A stretch of 37,727 nt of DNA, from NCBI GenBank assembly GCA_030639305.1, contig DAOWCY010000052.1, positions 1 through 37,727 on the forward strand. Reading direction: 5' to 3'. This document shows positions 7,577 to 15,718 of the stretch, piece by piece. The position numbers and the translations under genes were made by a program. This DNA comes from JAGLQA01 sp023135565 (GTDB lineage Bacteria; Acidobacteriota; Aminicenantia; UBA2199). The notes under the pieces were generated by a model. It was not told the DNA's origin. It worked only from the letters and a program-made list of their open reading frames with translations, and made no database searches. How positions within the stretch are numbered: position 1 is the first letter of the stretch; each line of letters begins with the position of its first letter.

Positions 7577-10522
7577 TTATTCTTGAGGCGGGAAAGAAAT
7601 CTTAAAGGTCGTACCATCACCGGGTTTGCTTTTTACTTCGATTTTTCCTTTGCATTCGTCTACGATCTGTTTAACTACGAAAAGCCCTAAACCCGTGCCT
7701 TTGCCCGGTTCTTTGGTAGTGAACAAGGGGTCGAAAATTTTATCCGCTACCTCCGCTTCCATACCGCAGCCGCTGTCGGCGATTTCGAGGAAAATCCGCC
7801 GGCCCGGGTCTTTGCTTAAAGATATTTGCAGTTCCCCTCCTTCTTCCATGGCCTGTACCGCGTTGAGGCACAGGTTCATCACCACCTGCTGGAACCTGGT
7901 GGGATTGATAAAAAGGCGTATCTCTTCTTGCGGCCGCTGCCATAAGATTTTTACTTCCGGCGGCGTGGTGATTTTGAGAATCTCCAGGATTTCGTCTAAC
8001 AAACCGGGTAGGTTGGCGGCCAGGTTTTCGTCATATTTCTGCCGGGTAAAAGCGAGGATTTGTTTCACCACCGAAACAGCAGTCACAGCAGTGCTTTTGA
8101 TCTTTTCGATCGGCCTGCTTTTGGCGTCTTCGTGGTCTACGCTGCGCACCGCGATTTTCGAATAGCCGATAATGATGGCTAAAAGATTTTTTAGATCGTG
8201 CACCGCGCCCCCGGCCAGGATGCCTACTAATTCCATTTTCTGTGCCATAACTAATTGTTTGTTTCGCGCTTCGTTGGCCATTTTCTCTCTTACCCTGCGG
8301 ATGCGCCAGCGCACCACCAGTAGTGTTATCGAGATTAGGGCCAGCAGCACAAGGCCGCGGAACCACCAGGTTTCCCAGAAAGGGGGCAGTATCCTGAACT
8401 TGATTTCCGCCGGTTTTGTGCTTTCGACGCCGTCGTTATTTATGGCCGTTACTTTGAAAGTGTGTTCACCCGGCGGCAGGTAAGCATAAGATACACCGGT
8501 GTTTCCGGTTTCGATCCAATCCCGGTTTATGCCTTCTAAGCGGTATTTGTAGGTGACGTCTTCGGGCGAAGTAAAAGAGATGCCGGTAAAATTAAAACCT
8601 AAGTAATTCTGGTTGTGCCTCAAGACGAAGTAATCGCTGAGGGGCTGCTCTTTGCCGAACACATTATAGCCGGTGATATATACAGGCGGGGGCACGGTGT
8701 TAATCCTATCGAGTTTTGGGTTGAACCGGCTTATGCCGTTTACGGTGCCGAACCAGAGATTGCCCCGGCTGTCTTTTAAGCAGGCTTTCTGGCCCATTTC
8801 GTCGGAGGCCAGGCCGTCCCTGGAGGTATAGGTTTTAAAAGAGACGCCGTCGAAGCGGTTGACTCCTTTTCCTGTGCCGATCCAGATATTTTGACTGTCG
8901 TCTTCCAGCACAAAGTAGCACACATTGTCCGAAAGACCGTCGGCAGTGGTATAGTTGGTGAATTTTCCGGCACTGAAACAGCTCGATCCCTGGACAGTGC
9001 CGATCCAGAGCCGGCCCCGGCTGTCTTCGAAAAGCGCTTTGATAAAATCATGAATCAAACCGTCTTTGACTGTGTAATGGGTCAGCTTATTCTCCGCATA
9101 TTTGAAGAGGCCCTTGTTGTTTGAAAACCACAAAGCGTCCGTGCTATCTACAAACAGGGCCGGGATAGGGAGTTCCTCTTGAGCGAAAGGGGGAGGAGTT
9201 ATTTTTCCATTTTTGAAACAGCAGAGTCCTTTAAGTGTGCCGATCCAGATCACTCCCTGCCTGTCCTCGGTTAAAGAAAGAATGGTGTCGTGGAGCAGGC
9301 CGTTTTTTACTGAATAGCTAATAAATTTTCCCCCGGAGTAGACACTGAGGCCGCTGTTGGTGCCGCTCCAGATATTTCCCGGTCTATCTTTTAATAATGT
9401 ATAAATACTATTGCCTGCCGGGCCATTATTTGTTGTGAAATTGAAGAATTTCCCGGCGGAAAAAAGGCTTAAACCATTATCGGTGCCGATCCAGTATTTC
9501 CCCGGTCTCTCTTCACAGATAGCCCAGGTTAAATTGTTAGGCAGGCCGTCATTAACAGAAAAATTTACGAATCTCAACGAGTGCAGCTTGCTCAGACCCA
9601 TGCCGGTGCCGATCCAGGTATTGCCCTCCCGGTCTTCGAAAATAGTATAAACTTTGTCGTCCAGTAAGCCGTGTTTGCTGTCGAAGTTGGTAAATTTACC
9701 TGCTGAAAAGTAGCTGAGCCCATTGTTGGTGGCGATCCAGGTATTTTTGTTCCTGTCTTCGATGATGGCGTTCACAAAATTACCGGCCAGCCCATCTTTA
9801 GTGGTATAAGAGGTGAACTTGCCGTTTTGCAAACAGCTTATGCCACCCTGTGTGCCCACCCAGAGATTTCCTTTATGATCTATCATTAATGCCTGCACCC
9901 TGTCGTCTATCAAACCTTTCTCTTTCGTATAGTTGATAAAACGGCCGTTGGTATAACAACTAATCCCTTTTTCCGATGCGAACCATAGGCTGCCATCCTT
10001 ATCGCAAATTATATCTGTGATGAAATTATCCACCAGGCCATCTTTTTTCTTATAAGAAATAAAATTCTTACCATCGAACTTGCTAACTCCCGCTTGTGTT
10101 CCTATCCATAGGCTGCCTTCTCCATCACCTGCTATCGAAAAGATGCAATTGTTTGCCAGCCCATCATTTTCGGTGAAGTTTTTAAACCGGCCTTGCGAAA
10201 ATCGTGCCAGACCGCTGTTGGGTGTTCCTATCCAGGTATTGCCTTCTTTGTCTTCCCAAATATCAGTGATATTATCACCTGGTAGTCCGTCTTTAATATA
10301 AAAACTCTCAAACTCGCTGCCGTCAAAGCGGCTCAAACCGTGCTCGGTGCCGACCCAGAGAAATCCCTTAGAATCCTGGAATATCGTTTTTACCGAAGCT
10401 GATGCCAGTCCATCTTTGATCGTATAGTGCTTTAAAGGCAGGGATTGGGCAGAGATCAGCCCGGTGAAGAGAGAGCAGGCGAAAAACAGGGCGGCAGCGA
10501 ACCGGGGAAACTTTTTTTTCAT
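7577..10522 (-). CDS. Reg_prop sensor histidine kinase with 14-blade periplasmic propeller
   Basis: 981 aa. A signal peptide (about residues 1-26, MKKKFPRFAAALFFACSLF...ISAQ) leads into 14 Reg_prop repeats of the form LWIGTxxGLSxFxxGxFxNYTxxDGL, equal to two seven-blade propellers. A Y_Y_Y domain (TYKYRLEGINRDWIETG), one membrane helix (WWFRGLVLLALISITLLVV), and a kinase core follow. The H-box is AGGAVHDLKNLL (His775), the N-box VVMNLCLNAVQAMEEGG, then DSGCGME and GKGTGLGLFVVKQIV. It resembles hybrid two-component sensors of glycan users but stops after the ATPase domain, with no receiver or AraC domain, so it needs a separate response regulator. The NtrC-type regulator at 14051-15415 is the only candidate here. 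The first palindromes of the peptide locus lie just upstream of its start. Confidence 0.93.
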   Translation of the reverse strand: MKKKFPRFAAALFFACSLFTGLISAQSLPLKHYTIKDGLASASVKTIFQDSKGFLWVGTEHGLSRFDGSEFESFYIKDGLPGDNITDIWEDKEGNTWIGTPNSGLARFSQGRFKNFTENDGLANNCIFSIAGDGEGSLWIGTQAGVSKFDGKNFISYKKKDGLVDNFITDIICDKDGSLWFASEKGISCYTNGRFINYTKEKGLIDDRVQALMIDHKGNLWVGTQGGISCLQNGKFTSYTTKDGLAGNFVNAIIEDRNKNTWIATNNGLSYFSAGKFTNFDSKHGLLDDKVYTIFEDREGNTWIGTGMGLSKLHSLRFVNFSVNDGLPNNLTWAICEERPGKYWIGTDNGLSLFSAGKFFNFTTNNGPAGNSIYTLLKDRPGNIWSGTNSGLSVYSGGKFISYSVKNGLLHDTILSLTEDRQGVIWIGTLKGLCCFKNGKITPPPFAQEELPIPALFVDSTDALWFSNNKGLFKYAENKLTHYTVKDGLIHDFIKALFEDSRGRLWIGTVQGSSCFSAGKFTNYTTADGLSDNVCYFVLEDDSQNIWIGTGKGVNRFDGVSFKTYTSRDGLASDEMGQKACLKDSRGNLWFGTVNGISRFNPKLDRINTVPPPVYITGYNVFGKEQPLSDYFVLRHNQNYLGFNFTGISFTSPEDVTYKYRLEGINRDWIETGNTGVSYAYLPPGEHTFKVTAINNDGVESTKPAEIKFRILPPFWETWWFRGLVLLALISITLLVVRWRIRRVREKMANEARNKQLVMAQKMELVGILAGGAVHDLKNLLAIIIGYSKIAVRSVDHEDAKSRPIEKIKSTAVTAVSVVKQILAFTRQKYDENLAANLPGLLDEILEILKITTPPEVKILWQRPQEEIRLFINPTRFQQVVMNLCLNAVQAMEEGGELQISLSKDPGRRIFLEIADSGCGMEAEVADKIFDPLFTTKEPGKGTGLGLFVVKQIVDECKGKIEVKSKPGDGTTFKISFPPQE

Positions 10523-10915
10523 ATACTGAATATATTACAAAAATAACTATTATGCAAGTAAAACCGGCAAAAAAATTGACCCTATTGTAATAAAATGTTA
10601 CACCTACCCAATGTGCCGAAAAAGGCTGTTATAAGCGCATTTACGCGGGAATGTGTGTTTTGTCTCTTTTTTATGTGTAACGTTTTGTTACACCTAACCG
10701 AAGGGCCTGGAAAGCCCTTATAATAAAGGAATTCCCCATCCCGGCTGCCTCCCGGGTGCTTCCCGACTGTAACAAAATGTGACAGTTAAATCGACCGGCT
10801 TAAAAGTGAAAAGGCTTAGAACCCTTATACAACAGCCTTTTCACGGGATGCCTGTTTTGGCACCTTTATTGCTAAAGATATTTTGGGTTACTTAAATTAT
10901 GCCGAGGAGGTAAAA
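10523..10915. promoter_or_regulatory. Divergent intergenic region with three 17-bp palindromes
   Basis: Three copies of a 17-bp near-perfect palindrome are present: TGTAATAAAATGTTACA (10586-10602), TGTAACGTTTTGTTACA (10676-10692) and TGTAACAAAATGTGACA (10768-10784). They lie between the divergently transcribed kinase and peptide genes. The first two are 90 bp apart and the second and third 92 bp apart, close to the same helical face. No gene is visible in this stretch. The AGGAGG of peptide 1 lies at 10905-10910. Confidence 0.75.
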
Positions 10916-11104
10916 ATGGCTAAGATAGTATTTGAGAAACTGACCATAAAAGAGGTCAACGAGGTCGTGGCCGGCGTTTTTCCTTATGCCGAATTGTGCG
11001 GTCACCCCGATATTCCGAGTGCGCAATGCAATGTCAACAGCAGTGTGGACAGCGGCTGCAATCCGAAGAAATACTCGCTTCCTGCTTATGACAGGAAACT
11101 GTAG
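10916..11104 (+). CDS. Small Cys-containing peptide 1, putative RiPP-precursor-like
   Basis: 62 aa from ATG 10916, with a strong GAGGAGG 5-6 nt upstream; an in-frame GTG/TTG start at 10883 lacks this. The N-terminal part (IVFEKLTIKEVNEVVAG) is charged and helix-like and ends in a small-residue pair, as leader peptides of ribosomal natural products often do. The C-terminal part has three cysteines spaced exactly ten apart (28, 38, 48) and ends with the block CNVNSSVDSGCNP plus a short tail. There is no signal peptide. A paralogue lies 600 bp downstream. No modification enzyme or exporter is in the window, so the RiPP reading is inference. It stops at TAG, and TAA follows four codons later. Confidence 0.65.
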   Translation: MAKIVFEKLTIKEVNEVVAGVFPYAELCGHPDIPSAQCNVNSSVDSGCNPKKYSLPAYDRKL

Positions 11105-11527
11105 GAGGATAAATAATATTCCATCATATTTATACATTTGAATTTTTTATATGATGCAGTAAAGAGATTTCGAGAAAAATGGTAAAGGCTTAGTGTAACA
11201 AAATGTTACAGCAAGCGGAATGTCTATAGATGGGCCTGGGTACGGGTTATAAAGCTGTTTTTGGCTTTTTTCGCGGTTTTTTAGTGTAACGTTTTATTAC
11301 ACTTTGCCGTGGTAGCCGGAATGCCCAATATACCGGGAGAATATCAGGAAAATCATAAATATTCATTATATTTTTGTAACAAAACGTTACACTAAATTTA
11401 ATCGAGGATTCTTAAAAAGAGCAAAGTCCTTTCTATAACCGGGGCTTCGTTAATGATTATCGTTTGGCATTTATCTTGCTTTGAATATTCCTATTAAAAT
11501 TACTAAAAAATATTCCAGGAGGATAAA
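11105..11527. promoter_or_regulatory. Region between peptide genes with three more 17-bp palindromes
   Basis: Further copies of the palindrome: TGTAACAAAATGTTACA (11194-11210, perfect inverted repeat around one central base), TGTAACGTTTTATTACA (11285-11301) and TGTAACAAAACGTTACA (11375-11391). Spacing is 91 and 90 bp, the same period as in the upstream trio. An SD-like TAGGAGGATAAAT (11103-11115) directly overlaps the stop of peptide 1 but leads to no gene, so it may be a relic of a lost third copy. No ORF is supported here. Confidence 0.75.
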
Positions 11528-11686
11528 TTGAAAAGAATAGTATTTGAAAAGCTAACAGTAAAAGAAGAACAAAAGATTTATGCGGGAGATTGCCCGGCAG
11601 CCGACATGTGCGAACCCGATATCCCAAGAATTGAATGCAATGTCAACAGCAGTGTGGACAGCGGCTGCAATCCGCACGCGAAGTAG
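11528..11686 (+). CDS. Small Cys-containing peptide 2, paralogue of peptide 1
   Basis: 52 aa starting at TTG 11528, with a perfect AGGAGG (11517-11522) 5 nt upstream. The N-terminus MKRIVFEKLTVKEEQKIYAG parallels peptide 1. The C-terminal part has Cys at 22, 28, 37 and 47 and the identical block CNVNSSVDSGCNP. Over that block the DNA is identical for 41 bases (11634-11674 versus 11025-11065), although leader and spacer have diverged. The shared layout, shared SD and palindromes in front of each copy argue that both short genes are real. Stops at TAG; the next in-frame stop is TAA five codons on. Confidence 0.65.
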   Translation: MKRIVFEKLTVKEEQKIYAGDCPAADMCEPDIPRIECNVNSSVDSGCNPHAK

Positions 11687-11934
11687 ACGCCACTTAGCTA
11701 AACAGGAGACTGCAGCAGCATAGGGCTCGTTGTTTTAGATCAATCTCTTTAGGGAAAAGAGAGAGCATAACAAAAACGCACAGATACAGGGAGTTTTCTA
11801 TTTAAAAACACAGCGAACTAAGCCGAATTAGCGCTTTTACCGGAGGCGGCTGATGGCCGAAAACAGGCGCTTAGAGTTCGCGAGCGCCCCTTTGCCGAAT
11901 GCCTGAGGCTGGAAGCTGGATGCTGCAATTGGTA
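11687..11934. other. Non-coding gap after peptide 2
   Basis: I see no gene, no palindrome copy and no clear terminator in this stretch. A short GCTTTTACCGGAGGCGGC near 11834 recalls the ends of the dispersed repeat. Confidence 0.5.
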
Positions 11935-13032
11935 CTAAAAACCGAAATTCGTACCTACTGCCATGGCGGTTTTGATCAGGTCGCAGTCGGGGGCGACGCG
12001 CCTGGGCACAGCCACCGCTTCCTCGATGGGGGTTAACTTTATATCCTGGCCGCGCAGTCCTACTAAATAACCGAATTTCTTTTCGCAGGCCGCTTCTACC
12101 GCATGATAACCGAAACGGGTAGCCAGTATCCTGTCGAAAGCCGTAGGACTGCCGCCCCGCTGTACATGACCCAGGATAGTATAGCGCGTCTCGATGCCGG
12201 TCATATCTTCTATACGATTTCCTACATACTGCGATATGCCTCCCAACCGGATGGGATCGTTAGGGTCGTCCACTTTCCGGGCGTAAACCATTTCGCCGCC
12301 TTCGGGTTTGGCCCCTTCCGCCGCCACTATTAAAGAAAACCGTTTGCCCCGCTTCGTTCTTTCATCTATTTTTTCCTTTATTTTTTCTAAACGAAAAGGT
12401 ATCTCCGGGATCAGGATCACATCGCCGCCTCCGCCCATCCCGGCCCCCAAAGCGATCCAACCGGCATACCTGCCCATCACTTCTATCACCATAATGCGAT
12501 GATGGGATTCGGCGGTGGAATGTATTTTGTCTACCGACGAAGTGGCTACAGTTAAAGCGGTGTCGAAACCGAACGTCACGTCCGTGCCGTTTAAGTCGTT
12601 GTCTATGGTTTTGGGCACGCCGATCACCGGTATGTTGTGCGTTTCGAATAACCGGTTGGCAATAGCATTGGTGCCGTCGCCGCCGACAGTTATCAATACA
12701 TCCAATCGGTTGTTTTCTATGGTTTCGATCACCCGGTGACTAACATCTTTGTACTCTTTTTTTCCGTTGGAGTTCGGCTCTGCATACTTGAAAGGGTTGT
12801 CCCGGTTAGATGTGCCCAAAATGGTGCCGCCGCGAGGCAAAATCCCGGCTACGTCGTTGATTTCGAGTTTTTTTATCTTATTGTTAATCAGGCCGTAGTA
12901 ACCGTCTAAAATACCGTACACTTCGATGCCGTACTGTAACGCGGCTGTGCGCACTACCGCCCGGATTACCGCATTCAACCCGGGACAGTCGCCTCCGCCG
13001 GTCAATATGCCGATTCTTTTTATCTTACTCAT
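11935..13032 (-). CDS. pfkA: 6-phosphofructokinase
   Basis: 365 aa, phosphorylates fructose 6-phosphate in glycolysis. Motifs in order: GILTGGGDCPGLNAVIR (8-24), GGTILGTSNRDNP (68-80), VGGDGTNAIA (117-126), PKTIDNDLNGTD (140-151), and MGRYAGWIALGAG. Position 104 (E. coli numbering) is Gly in GGDGT, as in ATP-dependent enzymes. Position 124 is Lys in PKTIDND, as in pyrophosphate-dependent and group III enzymes. This mixed pair is known from ATP-using group III PFKs, so ATP is the likelier donor. SD AGGAG lies about 9 nt upstream. It is last in a minus-strand run behind a repeat-filled gap, and stops at TAG. Confidence 0.93.
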   Translation of the reverse strand: MSKIKRIGILTGGGDCPGLNAVIRAVVRTAALQYGIEVYGILDGYYGLINNKIKKLEINDVAGILPRGGTILGTSNRDNPFKYAEPNSNGKKEYKDVSHRVIETIENNRLDVLITVGGDGTNAIANRLFETHNIPVIGVPKTIDNDLNGTDVTFGFDTALTVATSSVDKIHSTAESHHRIMVIEVMGRYAGWIALGAGMGGGGDVILIPEIPFRLEKIKEKIDERTKRGKRFSLIVAAEGAKPEGGEMVYARKVDDPNDPIRLGGISQYVGNRIEDMTGIETRYTILGHVQRGGSPTAFDRILATRFGYHAVEAACEKKFGYLVGLRGQDIKLTPIEEAVAVPRRVAPDCDLIKTAMAVGTNFGF

Positions 13033-13084
13033 TTTTTTTTCTCCTTTTTTTATTCTGCCTCCGGCGAGGGGACGGCGTCCCCAG

Positions 13085-13310
13085 CCTATAAGCGGCTTCG
13101 CCGTAGGGGCAGCGGGTGAGCGCTTTTGATTCTAAATAAACAAAAGTTTTGATCAAACTTTTTCAAAAGCCCCGCGGCGCGGGGAGCCTATAAGCGGCTT
13201 CGCCGCAGGGGCAGCGGGTGAGCGCTTTTGATTCTAAATAAACAAAAGTTTTGATCAAACTTTTTCAAAAGTTTGGCCCCCGGCAGGGCCGCCGGAGGCC
13301 GGGTGTCCCG
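13085..13310 (+). repeat. Tandem copies of the long dispersed repeat
   Basis: CCTATAAGCGGCTTCGCCG... starts at 13085 and again at 13187, an offset of 102 bases, and the two copies are nearly identical through AAAAGTTTTGATCAAACTTTTTC. The second copy continues into GTTTGGCCCCCGGCAGGGCCGCCGGAGGC. That last part supplies the final residues of the acyltransferase gene on the minus strand. Each copy holds hairpins AGCGGCTTCGCCGC and AAAGTTTGATC-type palindromes. Confidence 0.8.
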
Positions 13311-14073
13311 CACCCTCTTCTAATTCGTTCTCTAAACGGTCCAATTCCGCTTTTATTTTTTGTTTTATTCCTGGAAGTTCGGCCTTCTTCGTATCACGGG
13401 GCACCACAAAAGGCGCTCCGTAAACAAATGTCACCCTGCCGAAAGGCAGCGGCACGATAAAGCGATCCCAGGTCTTCTCCAAAACCTTTACCCGGCTGGA
13501 ATACCAACAAAATGGCACTATCACAGCCCCGGTCTTCTGAGCTAAAAAAACCGTGCCGTCTTTGATCTCTTTTAAAGGGCCTTTGGGACCGTCGGCTGTG
13601 ATCAAAATCTCTGTACTGTCCCGGCCTTCGGCGAGCAGGGGGCGCTTTTTGAAGAAACTGCCCCCTGCACCCCCGCAAAAACTTTTGATTATGTCCTTTT
13701 TTTGTGAGTCGGTATTTTCAGGGGGCGCCGACCCCTTTATCGTATTGACTAACTTTAAAAAAGCCCGCGCTCCTCCTTTGGACGACGATCCCCTGACCGG
13801 GTTCAGACCGAATTCTTCCCCGATCCGGGAGACAAGTTCACCGTCCGGCGAAAGAGAAATCAAAGGCCGGGCGCCGCTGTTTTTGAATTTATAGATAGTA
13901 AAAAAAATATGCCTGTGCCAGTACACATATATAATGGGAGTTTTTTTGGCGCGCAGTTCTTTAACCGCTTCTTCACCGCGGATGCGAATCCGGCAGGTAA
14001 ATAAAATCGAGTTGATAAGCAGTTTTGCCGCTTTCCCGGTAAAAAAATATTTAATCTTCCGTCGAAATTTCAT
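13255..14073 (-). CDS. DUF374-family lysophospholipid acyltransferase with repeat-derived insert
   Basis: 272 aa, longer than the usual 210-230. Family motifs: YVYWHRH (50-55), SLSPDGELVSRIGEEFGL (73-90), VRGSSSKGGARAFLKLV (93-109), TADGPKGPL (159-167) and GAVIVPFCWYSSR (182-194). These enzymes acylate lipid A-like or phospholipid acceptors at the inner membrane. Between the third and fourth motifs about 38 residues (115-153) have no counterpart in the family. At 13624-13690 they are encoded by a copy of the dispersed palindromic repeat, read in frame. The last 19 residues (GAGHPASGGPAGGQ...) also come from repeat sequence. The start overlaps the end of the upstream regulator gene by 23 bases. 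Activity is uncertain because of the insert. Confidence 0.85.
   Translation of the reverse strand: MKFRRKIKYFFTGKAAKLLINSILFTCRIRIRGEEAVKELRAKKTPIIYVYWHRHIFFTIYKFKNSGARPLISLSPDGELVSRIGEEFGLNPVRGSSSKGGARAFLKLVNTIKGSAPPENTDSQKKDIIKSFCGGAGGSFFKKRPLLAEGRDSTEILITADGPKGPLKEIKDGTVFLAQKTGAVIVPFCWYSSRVKVLEKTWDRFIVPLPFGRVTFVYGAPFVVPRDTKKAELPGIKQKIKAELDRLENELEEGAGHPASGGPAGGQTFEKV
13624..13690 (+). repeat. Palindromic repeat copy inside the acyltransferase gene
   Basis: GCCTTCGGCGAGCAGGGG...GCTTTTTGAAGAAACTGCCCCCTG...CCCCGCAAAAACTTTTG is a close match to 2573-2634 and to the reverse of 5088-5160. It keeps the acyltransferase frame open on the minus strand and encodes about residues 129-150. Confidence 0.85.
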
Positions 14074-15415
14074 ACTCTTTTATTTTGTTAAGTAAGGATT
14101 TGTAACTGATTTCCAATATCTCAGCCGCCCTACTTTTGTTAAAACCGGCCTCTTTTAATACTTTTCCGATTTTTATTTTTTCGATGATATGAACAGCCCG
14201 GCCCGTTACTTGCTTCAGATTTCCGCTGAAATTAAAGTTTTCGATCAGCGTAAAAGGTCTTTCCGGTAAAATAATATCCGCCTCTTCGATCTCGCTGCCT
14301 TTGCAAATAATAATGGCTCTCTCTATGGTATTCAATAGTTCGCGGATATTTCCCGGCCATTTGTAATCTAAGAGTTTTGCTTTTGCCCTGCTTGAGAGAA
14401 ATATCTCCTTTTTGTTCATGTCTAAGGAAAATTTCTTGAAAAAGTACTCCGCCAGCAGGATGATATCATCCGCCCTGTCCCTTAAAGGGGGCAGCTCTAA
14501 AGGAAACACATTGATGCGGAAATAAAGGTCTTTGCGAAAACGCGATTCCTCTACCGCTTTCTCGATGTTTATGTTGGTGGCAAATACGAACCTGATGTCG
14601 AGATCGATCTCGATATTACTGCCGAGGCGGTTGATTTTTTTCTCTTCTATTACGCGCAGGATTTTGCCCTGCAAATTCAACGGCAGGTCGCCGATCTCAT
14701 CTAAGAAAAAAGTTCCGCCCTGGGCCAATTCCAGCTTACCGATCTGGCGCAAATAAGCGTCGGTATAGGAACCTTTTTCATGGCCGAAGAGTTCGTTTTC
14801 CAGCAGGCTGCCGGGGATAGATGCGGAATTAATGGTAATAAAGGGATTGTCCCGTCGGGGACTTAGATCATGAAGGGCCCGGGCAAATAGTTCTTTCCCG
14901 GTGCCGCTCTCACCGAGAATCAATACCGGCGTACCGGTAATCGCTACCTGTTTTAGTTTTTCCGCTTCGTTGGATAAAACCCGGCTCTGGCCTATGATCA
15001 CCGGTTTTTCGCTTTTTAAAGCATAGACCTCTTTGAAAATGATATTTTCGCGCAAAATCCTGGTGGATTCTAAGGCTTTCTCGATGATCAGGAAAAGGTA
15101 GGCGGGGTCTACAGGTTTGGAGACGAAATCGAAAGCGCCTTCTTTGATGGCTTCTACGGCCAGTTCTATAGAGCCGAAAGCGGTTAAAATAATAAAGGGG
15201 ATATTCAGACCTTTGGTTTTTTTGAAAAAAGTGAGGCCGTCCATGTCGGGCAATTGCAGGTCCGACAAGATCACGTGGAAGAGTTCTTTTTTGAGCAGCA
15301 GCATGCCGGTGGATACGTCGTCGGCGGTTTTGACCGAGTATCCTTTTTCCGACAGGATGCTTTCCAGCATTTCCTGCATGGACTTGTTATCTTCAACGAC
15401 CAATATTTTTTCCAT
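14051..15415 (-). CDS. NtrC-family sigma-54-type response regulator
   Basis: 454 aa from ATG 15415 (MEKILVVEDN); a longer reading to 15541 lies in repeat sequence. Receiver domain 1-120 with Asp9, phosphoacceptor Asp52 (SDLQLPDMDG), Thr78 and Lys100. AAA+ domain about 140-370 with Walker A GESGTGKE (168-175), Walker B FFLDEIGD (236-243) and an arginine-finger region FRKDLYFRINVFPLELPPL. C-terminal Fis-type HTH (AGFNKSRAAEILEISYKSLLNKIKEY). The sigma-54 contact loop, GAFTGA in the family, reads GSYTDA (215-220). The Thr is kept, but Gly to Asp and Ala to Ser may alter or abolish sigma-54 activation. No kinase gene is adjacent; the orphan kinase at 7577-10522 is a possible partner. Its 5' end is duplicated at 16362-16490. 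Confidence 0.93.
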   Translation of the reverse strand: MEKILVVEDNKSMQEMLESILSEKGYSVKTADDVSTGMLLLKKELFHVILSDLQLPDMDGLTFFKKTKGLNIPFIILTAFGSIELAVEAIKEGAFDFVSKPVDPAYLFLIIEKALESTRILRENIIFKEVYALKSEKPVIIGQSRVLSNEAEKLKQVAITGTPVLILGESGTGKELFARALHDLSPRRDNPFITINSASIPGSLLENELFGHEKGSYTDAYLRQIGKLELAQGGTFFLDEIGDLPLNLQGKILRVIEEKKINRLGSNIEIDLDIRFVFATNINIEKAVEESRFRKDLYFRINVFPLELPPLRDRADDIILLAEYFFKKFSLDMNKKEIFLSSRAKAKLLDYKWPGNIRELLNTIERAIIICKGSEIEEADIILPERPFTLIENFNFSGNLKQVTGRAVHIIEKIKIGKVLKEAGFNKSRAAEILEISYKSLLNKIKEYEISTED

Positions 15416-15718
15416 TTCTATATTATAAAAGAAAACACCCCTTTTTGCAACGGGGGGGCGGCGCCCCCAACCTATAAGCTGCTTCGCAACAGGGCAGCGT
15501 GTGAGCGCTTTTGTTTCTAAATCATAAAAAGTTTTGATCAAACTTTTTCAAAAGTTTGGCCTCCCCGGCAGGGGCCGCCGGAGGCGAGGGTCGGCTGCCC
15601 CCCACTCGTTCCGGGGGTCACATCTTATAAATTTTTACTCCCGCTAAAGCCTCTCAGCGCCACCTCCCGGCAAGTCTCAAGAGGGGACTGTAACCTGTGC
15701 AAGGTTCTGCCGGTTGAT
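15416..15718. repeat. Repeat-filled gap
   Basis: Holds one copy of the long dispersed repeat (about 15464-15590: CCTATAAGCTGCTTCGCAACAGGG, AAAAAGTTTTGATCAAACTTTTTCAAAAG, GGCAGGGGCCGCCGGAGGC). After it comes a different block (15611-15650: CCGGGGGTCACATCTTATAA, then ATTTTTACTCCCGCTAAAGC) that recurs at 19389-19428. No gene is seen. Confidence 0.7.

Noticed and set aside
10586..11391. CRISPR or iteron origin made of the six palindromes
   Set aside because: Sites are 17-bp palindromes 90 bp apart in two groups around genes, with no replication protein nearby; operator-like function fits better.
13251..13460. 69-aa ORF on +
   Set aside because: Runs through the dispersed repeat and antisense to the acyltransferase gene; no support.
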